Source: an uncultured Spirochaetales bacterium (GTDB lineage Bacteria > UBP6 > UBA1177). From it: a DNA stretch of 5,207 bases. The notes below the pieces were generated by a model, which was not told where the DNA came from, searched no databases, and was given only the letters and a program-made list of their open reading frames with translations. Positions 1-4,356 of this stretch are shown here, one piece after another. The stretch lies in NCBI GenBank assembly GCA_902780365.1, contig CACZFE010000131.1:1-5207 (forward strand), in the 5' to 3' direction. Every line of letters starts with the position of its first letter. The first letter of the stretch is position 1. Made by a program: the position numbers and the translations under genes.

Positions 1-26
1 ATGGTTTGTTTTACGTTCAAATTTTT

Positions 27-31
27 AGGAG
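27..31 (+). promoter_or_regulatory. Ribosome binding site that fixes the XRE regulator start
   Basis: AGGAG, 8 bases before ATG at 40. It decides between this start and the in-frame ATG at position 1, whose upstream region is outside the window and whose first 13 codons (MVCFTFKFLGDCI) do not look like the beginning of an XRE domain. Confidence 0.8.
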
Positions 32-39
32 ATTGTATA

Positions 40-591
40 ATGAATTACGGCGACAAAATCAGAATTGCTCGTGAAAAATTAAATGTTACACAGAAATTTA
101 TGTCTGAAAGTTTAGGAATTTCACAGTCTTATCTTAGCGCTATCGAATCGGGAAAAATGCAGGCGAATGCAAAAGTGATTTTCGGACTTGAAAAAGTTTT
201 CGGTGTGAAAGCAGGGTGGCTGGCTGAAAAATCTGAAAACGAACCGTTTTTTGTCCGTGAAAAGGAAAACCGTTATTATGCTTCTTTTATAGGTGAAATC
301 GGCTCTTCTGCCGAAGTCGGGGAGCTGCTTCTTTTCAAAGTGGCTTCGGACAACATGGAACCTCTTTTTCTTGCCGGCGACGAGGTCCTTGTCGATGTTT
401 CGGACAAACTTCTGAAAAATTACGAAGTCTATCTGTTCGAGATAGAATCGGAAAGGGTGCTCAAGCGTTTCGTATCCAGTGAATTTATGAGGCTGACCAA
501 CGACAAACCGTCGCAAAAGAACAACGATATCATTCTGGACAGTTCTGTGAAATGCCTCGGCAGGGCAGTCTGGCTTATAAGAAAATTGTAA
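40..591 (+). CDS. XRE-family transcriptional regulator with S24 (LexA/CI-like) C-terminal domain, nucleophile Ser replaced
   Basis: Predicted cytoplasmic DNA-binding regulator of 183 residues. Residues 4-62 form a Cro/CI-type helix-turn-helix (RIAREKLNVTQ, then LGISQSYLSAIESGK). Residues 95-181 resemble the peptidase S24 fold of LexA and phage repressors, with VASDNMEPLFLAGDEVLV at 101-118 and VLKRF at 140-144. In active members the sequence is GDSMxP; here the serine position is Asn105, while the catalytic-type lysine (Lys142) is kept exactly 37 residues away, the same Ser-Lys spacing as LexA S119/K156. No Ala-Gly or Cys-Gly cleavage site is visible in the linker at 65-95. I infer a regulator that cannot self-cleave, perhaps controlled by a ligand or partner, or constitutive. 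The ATG at 40 is chosen over the in-frame ATG at 1 because AGGAG lies 8 bases before it. Target genes are unknown; the metal transporter downstream is the nearest candidate, but nothing in the sequence proves this. Confidence 0.88.
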   Translation: MNYGDKIRIAREKLNVTQKFMSESLGISQSYLSAIESGKMQANAKVIFGLEKVFGVKAGWLAEKSENEPFFVREKENRYYASFIGEIGSSAEVGELLLFKVASDNMEPLFLAGDEVLVDVSDKLLKNYEVYLFEIESERVLKRFVSSEFMRLTNDKPSQKNNDIILDSSVKCLGRAVWLIRKL

Positions 592-624
592 AATCGCTCT
601 CGCATTTCCTGAAATTTTAAGTAT

Positions 625-663
625 GATGCGGCGGTTTTTGTTTCGATGCGCCGTTTTCCTGTC
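625..663 (+). repeat. Imperfect tandem duplication of about 20 bases overlapping the hairpin's left arm
   Basis: Positions 625-644 (gatgcggcggtttttgtttc) and 645-663 (gatgcgccgttttcctgtc) align over their full length with a one-base gap and a few mismatches. The second copy supplies the hairpin's left arm. The first copy could therefore compete, with several mismatches, for the right arm at 694-708. This may be a trace of how the palindrome arose or an alternative RNA fold; either reading is inference. Confidence 0.45.
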
Positions 664-711
664 GAAATGTCGAAATATCGAGATTTCGACAGGAAAACGG
701 CGCGAATCGAA
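642..711. repeat. Long, nearly perfect inverted repeat (hairpin) between the regulator and transporter genes
   Basis: The core arms at 648-668 and 683-703 are 21 bases each and perfectly complementary. They begin gcgccgttttcctgtc on the left and end gacaggaaaacggcgc on the right. The stem continues outward with six further pairs (642-647 with 706-711) past a two-base bulge at 704-705. It continues inward with tcga/tcga (670-673 with 678-681) past a G-G mismatch, leaving the loop aata (674-677). About 31 base pairs therefore form in 70 bases. Neither strand has a T-run directly after the stem, so it does not look like a standard intrinsic terminator. It may be a dispersed palindromic repeat (REP/MITE-like), a leader RNA structure for the transporter mRNA, or a protein-binding site; the sequence alone does not decide. 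Confidence 0.85.
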
Positions 712-752
712 TTTCGGCGTGACGACGTGACGGCGAAGGCGCGCTAAAAAAA

Positions 753-758
753 GAGAGG
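753..758 (+). promoter_or_regulatory. Ribosome binding site for the TTG start of the metal ABC ATPase
   Basis: GAGAGG five bases before the TTG at 764. No ATG or GTG fits better: a start here gives the usual short N-terminal strand (VINFDKVSFFYG) before the Walker A motif, whereas the next internal Met (residue 52) lies past it. Confidence 0.6.
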
Positions 759-763
759 GCATT

Positions 764-1504
764 TTGGACAAACCTGAAGTTATAAATTTTGATAAAGTTT
801 CGTTTTTTTACGGAAAGAATGAAATTCTCAAAGATGTCACATTTTCAGTCCGCAAAGAGGATTTCTTTGCGATAATCGGTCCCAACGGCGGCGGAAAGAC
901 GACGATCCTCAGGCTTATGCTCGGTTTTATCAGACCGACAAGCGGAAAAATCACGGTTTTCGGCGAGGAGCCCGGCAGGAATTTCACGAAAATAGCCTCT
1001 GTTCCGCAGTTTTCATCTCACGACAGGCTTTTTCCGATAACTGTCGAGGAAGTTGTTCTCCAGGGGTTGATCAAATCGACTTCATTTCTGCCTTTCTACA
1101 CTAAAAACGAGAAGGAAAAGGCTGCAGATGCGATGAAAAAACTCGGTGTCTTAGACCGTGCCGGTGCCCGTTTCGGCGATCTGTCCGGCGGTTTGAAACA
1201 GCGCACTCTCATTGCGAGGGCGATCGTGAGCGATCCTGAGATCCTTCTTCTTGACGAGCCGGTCGCGAGTGTCGACAGCTCTGTTGAAAAGGATATTTAC
1301 GAGATGCTTTTAGATATGAACAAAAAGATCACGATCGTCATGGTGTCGCACGATATCGGCTTTGTGTCGAGTTTTGTGAATAAAATCGGCTGCGTGAACA
1401 AAATTTTTGTCGAGCACCGTTCAAAGGACGAGATGTGCTGCCTTGAAGAGCATCACGCATACAGCGGAAAAACAACGATGATTCATCATAAGTGCGGGAT
1501 TTAA
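764..1504 (+). CDS. znuC: Metal (zinc/manganese-type) ABC transporter ATP-binding protein
   Basis: Cytoplasmic ATPase subunit of a cluster-9 (ZnuABC/MntABC-type) metal importer, 246 residues and full length for the family. All ABC motifs are present: Walker A GPNGGGKTT at 39-47, Q-loop Gln82, signature LSGGLKQR at 140-147, Walker B ILLLDEP at 160-166, D-loop SVDSS at 169-173 and H-loop His196. The C-terminus from residue 210 is rich in possible metal ligands (Cys210, His218, Cys225, Cys226, His230, His231, His241, His242, Cys244); family members often have scattered Cys/His here. The TTG start is supported by GAGAGG upstream. The stop is followed immediately by the permease ATG, so the two subunits are surely co-translated. 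Zinc is the best guess for substrate, but manganese or iron cannot be excluded. The gene may have its own promoter in 592-763 or read through from the upstream regulator; no convincing promoter was found. Confidence 0.93.
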   Translation: MDKPEVINFDKVSFFYGKNEILKDVTFSVRKEDFFAIIGPNGGGKTTILRLMLGFIRPTSGKITVFGEEPGRNFTKIASVPQFSSHDRLFPITVEEVVLQGLIKSTSFLPFYTKNEKEKAADAMKKLGVLDRAGARFGDLSGGLKQRTLIARAIVSDPEILLLDEPVASVDSSVEKDIYEMLLDMNKKITIVMVSHDIGFVSSFVNKIGCVNKIFVEHRSKDEMCCLEEHHAYSGKTTMIHHKCGI

Positions 1505-2314
1505 ATGGATTTTTTTAGTGCGATTTCGACATATTCATTTTTGCAGAACGCAGTCCTCGCGGCACTTTTTGCGTCAGTTTCATGCGGGATTTCAGGCACT
1601 TTCGTATATGTCAACAGAATAACTTTCATCGCCGGAGGCATAGCGCATGCTGTTCTCGGCGGAGTAGGGGCTGCGGTTTATTTCGGCATTTCACCTTTTG
1701 CCGGAGCGGTTTTCACAGCGCTTCTTTTTGCTGTTCTGCTCGGGATCGTCAGACTCAAAGCTTCACAGCATGAAGACACGGTCATCGGCGCGATGTGGGC
1801 CTGCGGAATGTCTGCCGGAATAATTTTCATGTATCTGACTCCGGGATACGCTGTAAATCTCAATAATTATCTTTTCGGCAACATCCTTCTTGTTTCGCGA
1901 AGCGATATTGCTGCGCTTTTGGTGCTTGCTGCGCTCGTCATACTTATCAGCACACTCTTTTTCAGGCAGTTCAAGGCGGTCAGTTTTGACGGCGAGAATG
2001 CGATTTTGCATGGCGTAAAGTCGTCAATGATTTATATCCTCATGCTTTCGGTCATAGCTCTCACGGTCGTTGTTCTGATGAAGGTCGTCGGACTCATTTT
2101 AGTCATCGCGTTTATGAGCCTTCCTGCTGCAACTGCCGCTATTTTTCAGAGAAAAGTCGGCGGGATAATTATTCTTTCCGTAATTCTGAGTTTCATTTTC
2201 AGCATGAGCGGACTCTTTGTTTCCTACACTTGGAATCTTCCGACCGGCGCGGTCATCACCATTGTTTCGGGCGCGGTTTACGCGGTTGCGCTTCTTGTCG
2301 CTAAATTAAGATAA
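1505..2314 (+). CDS. znuB: Metal (zinc/manganese-type) ABC transporter permease, ABC-3 family
   Basis: Inner-membrane channel subunit partnering the ATPase encoded just upstream. The 269 residues form about eight hydrophobic segments. ABC-3 family marks are visible: GGIAHAVLGGVGA at 44-56 (family pattern around the conserved His), DTVIG at 91-95, FDGENAILHG at 161-170 (the cytoplasmic loop that contacts the ATPase) and VVGLILVIAFMSLPAATAA at 194-212. The ATG directly follows the ATPase stop with no spacer, and only a weak GGGA at 1496-1499 precedes it, so translation probably depends on coupling. The 3' end runs into the last 9 bases of the oppositely oriented yigZ-family gene. No periplasmic or lipoprotein metal-binding subunit (ZnuA type) is encoded in the window; it may lie elsewhere. 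Confidence 0.93.
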   Translation: MDFFSAISTYSFLQNAVLAALFASVSCGISGTFVYVNRITFIAGGIAHAVLGGVGAAVYFGISPFAGAVFTALLFAVLLGIVRLKASQHEDTVIGAMWACGMSAGIIFMYLTPGYAVNLNNYLFGNILLVSRSDIAALLVLAALVILISTLFFRQFKAVSFDGENAILHGVKSSMIYILMLSVIALTVVVLMKVVGLILVIAFMSLPAATAAIFQRKVGGIIILSVILSFIFSMSGLFVSYTWNLPTGAVITIVSGAVYAVALLVAKLR

Positions 2315-2926
2315 AATTTCGGGTTTTATTTTTCCGCCGGTTTTCTCGACCATTTCGGCTATGAATTTTTCGACCGAAGCAATCGGGATCCTGACAGAGA
2401 GCGTACTTCCTGATTCTGTATAAGTTGTTGATTTTATTTCCAAACCTTCGAATCTGCCGATGTGGCTCATTGCAATCCCCGTGAAGTCGAAAGGAATTTC
2501 GACCGCAACTTCCTTTTTTATGATTACGGTTTCGACTTCGGCTGTGTCAAGCGCAGCTCTCGCAGATGCGCCGTAAGTGCGGGTGAGACCGCCGGTTCCA
2601 AGCTTGATTCCGCCGTAGTAACGGACGCTTGTCACAAGAACGTTGAAAAGCTCTTTCCTTAAAATTTCGTTGTAAATAGGAAGACCTGCGGTGCCCGAAG
2701 GTTCGCCGTCGTCGCTGTAACGGAAAGTTTCGACAACGCCATCGCCCAGAAGATAGGCAAAGCAGATGTGGGTGCAGTCGTAGTGTATTTTCCAGAGTTT
2801 TTTGATGATCTCCTCGGCTTCCTCTTTTGTCGGAACGGGAAAACACTGCGAAATAAAGCGGCTGTTTTTCTCTTTTATTTCAATCGGTTCTGTTGCTTTG
2901 AAAACGGTTTTGAACTGTTCTATCAT
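2306..2926 (-). CDS. yigZ: YigZ/IMPACT (UPF0029) family protein
   Basis: 206 residues, close to the usual family length (about 200). The N-terminal UPF0029/IMPACT domain shows the family hallmarks: KNSRFISQ at 20-27, the region around CTHICFAYLLGDG (51-63), FRYSDDGEPSGTAGLPI at 68-84 and VRYYGGIKLGTGGLTRTYG at 101-119. Residues about 138-203 fit the C-terminal DUF1949 ferredoxin-like domain. The eukaryotic relative IMPACT inhibits the GCN2 kinase. The bacterial role is not settled; nucleic-acid or translation-factor binding has been suggested from structure. The ATG overlaps the lgt stop as ATGA, and only a weak GGA lies upstream, pointing to translational coupling with lgt. It is the last gene of the lspA-lgt-yigZ run. 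A direct link to lipoprotein maturation is not known. Confidence 0.92.
   Translation of the reverse strand: MIEQFKTVFKATEPIEIKEKNSRFISQCFPVPTKEEAEEIIKKLWKIHYDCTHICFAYLLGDGVVETFRYSDDGEPSGTAGLPIYNEILRKELFNVLVTSVRYYGGIKLGTGGLTRTYGASARAALDTAEVETVIIKKEVAVEIPFDFTGIAMSHIGRFEGLEIKSTTYTESGSTLSVRIPIASVEKFIAEMVEKTGGKIKPEILS
2311..2333 (+). terminator. Weak candidate terminator at the permease stop codon
   Basis: An all-A/T stem (ATAAAA at 2311-2316 with TTTTAT at 2324-2329, 7-base loop tttcggg) is followed by a T-run to 2333. It overlaps the permease stop and lies inside the 3' end of the opposing yigZ-family gene. The stem has no G-C pair, so it may be chance in AT-rich sequence, but it is the only terminator-like structure seen between the converging operons. 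Confidence 0.28.
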
Positions 2927-3747
2927 TCAGTTTTTTCCGCTGTCTGAGTTGTTTCTGAAGGAAGAATGAAGATCGCCATACCGATCAAAAACGTGGCTAT
3001 CGCAACAAGCTGCGAGGTCGAAAGCGTGTTGTTGAAAAAAAGTCCACGCTCATCGGAGCGGAAAAACTCGATCGTAAAGCGGAAAGTCGCATACATCGTG
3101 AGCCAGAGAGCGATAAGCGTTCCGTCCTTTTTCTTTCTTTTGCGGAAAAAACACCAGAGAACAAGAAAAATCGAAGTTGTTACAAATGCTGAAACGAGCT
3201 GTGTCGGCAGAACGGGCAGGGGAAGATCTTTCAGGTTTAGGAGAATATCACGGGCAAACTGGCTTTTCGCGCTGAGACCGTATCTCAGAAAGGTTTCTGC
3301 AAAAGGCGAAGCTGAGATCTCACCGAAGCAGCAGCCGTTGAAATAGCATGCGAAACGCCCGATCCCAAGCCCGAAAGCGAGCCCTAAGATGTAGCAGTCG
3401 AGGTATTTCATAAGCGGTGCTTTGTTTTTCGTGAACCACCAGACAGCTGTCGGAAGGCCGAAAATCACAGTGCCGTAAAAAGCCAGACCGCCTTTCCATA
3501 CAGCGAAGATTGCAAGCGGTTTTTGGACGTAGATATCTAAAAATCCGTCAAAAACGACGTGCATCGCCCTTGCGCCGACATACCCCATAAATGTAGTGAT
3601 TACAGCACCTTTCAGTGCCATCATTACGTCAAGTTTGTTGCGTCTGATTTCCCACCATGTGAGAAAATTGCCGACAATGACGCAGAAAATGACGACTGCA
3701 TAAAAAGATGAGAACGAAAAATTGCCGATTGATATAGTCGGATGCAT
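2923..3747 (-). CDS. lgt: Prolipoprotein diacylglyceryl transferase (Lgt), Tyr/Cys-Cys variant
   Basis: Integral membrane enzyme that transfers diacylglycerol from phosphatidylglycerol to the lipobox cysteine of preprolipoproteins, the first step of lipoprotein maturation. It has 274 residues and several hydrophobic segments. Family landmarks in order: Tyr16 (aligns with E. coli Y26), WKGGLAFYG at 84-92, GLGIGRFACYFNGCCFG at 126-142, PTQL at 181-184 and FRFTIEFFR at 222-230 (Arg223 and Glu227 align with E. coli R239 and E243). Against E. coli, Arg143, Asn149 and Gly154 are kept (R131, N137, G142), but H103 is Tyr91, N146 is Cys134 and E151 is Cys139. From memory, a comparable GRxxCFxxGCCYG form occurs in Lgt proteins of other phyla, so this is probably a functional subtype. 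The ATG overlaps the lspA stop by one base (TAATG), with AGAGG (3755-3759) seven bases upstream. It lies next to lspA, the following enzyme in the pathway. Confidence 0.93.
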   Translation of the reverse strand: MHPTISIGNFSFSSFYAVVIFCVIVGNFLTWWEIRRNKLDVMMALKGAVITTFMGYVGARAMHVVFDGFLDIYVQKPLAIFAVWKGGLAFYGTVIFGLPTAVWWFTKNKAPLMKYLDCYILGLAFGLGIGRFACYFNGCCFGEISASPFAETFLRYGLSAKSQFARDILLNLKDLPLPVLPTQLVSAFVTTSIFLVLWCFFRKRKKKDGTLIALWLTMYATFRFTIEFFRSDERGLFFNNTLSTSQLVAIATFLIGMAIFILPSETTQTAEKTE

Positions 3748-4271
3748 TATTTTGCCTCTTTTTCGGCTTTCTGGCGCTTCGGCTGAAGGAAGAGACGTTC
3801 GATCGCAAGAAGGAAGATAGCCACTACGATCGCGACATCGGCGATGTTGAAAGTCGGCCAGTGATAGATCTCGCCTGCATGCCAGTCGATGAAGTCGATG
3901 ACGGCAAAACCTCTGAAAAAGCGGTCGTAAAGGTTCCCGAAGGCACCCGCAACGATAAGCCCGTAAATTATTTTCATGAATTTAGTCTCGGCGTAAGCCA
4001 GAAGAAGATAAAGCACCAAAAGGGTGACGATTGTCGAAAAACCCAAGAAAATCAACTGCCTGAGTGAATCGGGGAAGTTCGCGCCGAGCCCCCACAGAGC
4101 TCCTTTGTTTTCAACGTATATGAAACTCCACCAGCTTTCGAAAACGACGATTCCTTCTTTTCCTTTGAGCGTCAGAGCCCAGTTTTTTGTCAGAAAGTCG
4201 ATGATGAAAACAGGCAGCGTCACCGTCAGAAGATATATCGAATTTTTCCAGTTGATTTTCGCAAGTTTCAT
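3747..4271 (-). CDS. lspA: Lipoprotein signal peptidase (signal peptidase II)
   Basis: Membrane aspartic protease that removes the signal peptide from diacylglyceryl-modified prolipoproteins, acting after Lgt. It has 174 residues and four hydrophobic segments (about 11-28, 70-92, 97-113 and 138-160). Diagnostic motifs: IDFLTKNWA at 24-32, ENKGALWG at 54-61 (usual form NxGaaFG), GNLYDRFFRGFAVIDFID at 112-129 with catalytic Asp116, and HWPTFNIAD at 137-145 with catalytic Asp145. The tail after 162 is Lys/Glu-rich and slightly longer than in typical members. The ATG at 4271 has GGAG six bases upstream. It is the first gene of the lspA-lgt-yigZ run, and a candidate promoter lies just upstream at 4314-4342. 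Confidence 0.95.
   Translation of the reverse strand: MKLAKINWKNSIYLLTVTLPVFIIDFLTKNWALTLKGKEGIVVFESWWSFIYVENKGALWGLGANFPDSLRQLIFLGFSTIVTLLVLYLLLAYAETKFMKIIYGLIVAGAFGNLYDRFFRGFAVIDFIDWHAGEIYHWPTFNIADVAIVVAIFLLAIERLFLQPKRQKAEKEAK
3755..3759 (-). promoter_or_regulatory. Ribosome binding site for lgt inside the lspA 3' end
   Basis: AGAGG on the minus strand, seven bases before the lgt ATG at 3747 and inside the last lspA codons. Combined with the TAATG overlap, it allows terminating ribosomes to restart at lgt. Confidence 0.65.
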
Positions 4272-4277
4272 AAATTT

Positions 4278-4281
4278 CTCC
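4278..4281 (-). promoter_or_regulatory. Ribosome binding site of lspA
   Basis: GGAG on the minus strand, six bases before the lspA ATG. It supports this start; no in-frame start lies further upstream with a comparable signal. Confidence 0.7.
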
Positions 4282-4313
4282 GTTTCAAAGTGCCTCGCGG
4301 CTAAAAACGCGGT

Positions 4314-4342
4314 AATATAATTCGGATTTGAATGTTATGCAA
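4314..4342 (-). promoter_or_regulatory. Candidate sigma-70-type promoter for lspA-lgt-yigZ
   Basis: On the minus strand, a -10-like TATATT (4314-4319, 5/6 to TATAAT) lies 17 bases from a weaker -35-like TTGCAT (4337-4342, 3/6 to TTGACA). It sits in the 85-base gap between the M48 gene and lspA, about 40-45 bases before the lspA start. This is the best match in the gap, but the -35 is weak and the region is AT-rich. Confidence 0.45.
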
Positions 4343-4356
4343 AAAATTCGGAAGCC

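Noticed and set aside
622..627. TATGAT as a -10 box for the transporter genes
   Set aside because: 5/6 match to TATAAT, but no acceptable -35 hexamer at 16-18 bases upstream; too weak to call.
601..643. Terminator for the regulator gene: cgcat/atgcg stem followed by ttttt
   Set aside because: Only five pairs with a 20-base loop, and gcgg separates the stem from the T-run; not convincing.
642..711. The long hairpin as an intrinsic terminator or a CRISPR/tRNA-like element
   Set aside because: No T-run follows the stem on either strand, there is a single palindrome rather than spaced repeats, and no cloverleaf or CCA end.
623..730. 35-codon + strand frame (ATG ATG CGG CGG ...) spanning the hairpin, a possible leader peptide
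   Set aside because: There is no Shine-Dalgarno sequence before either ATG, and it is made almost entirely of hairpin sequence.
121..771. 216-codon reading frame on the minus strand opposite the XRE gene
   Set aside because: It is antisense to a well-supported regulator gene, crosses the hairpin and reads as basic, Arg/Phe/His-rich sequence with no recognisable domain; it is a shadow.
2966..3346. 126-codon + strand frame opposite lgt
   Set aside because: Basic, low-information translation antisense to a clear Lgt gene; a shadow frame.
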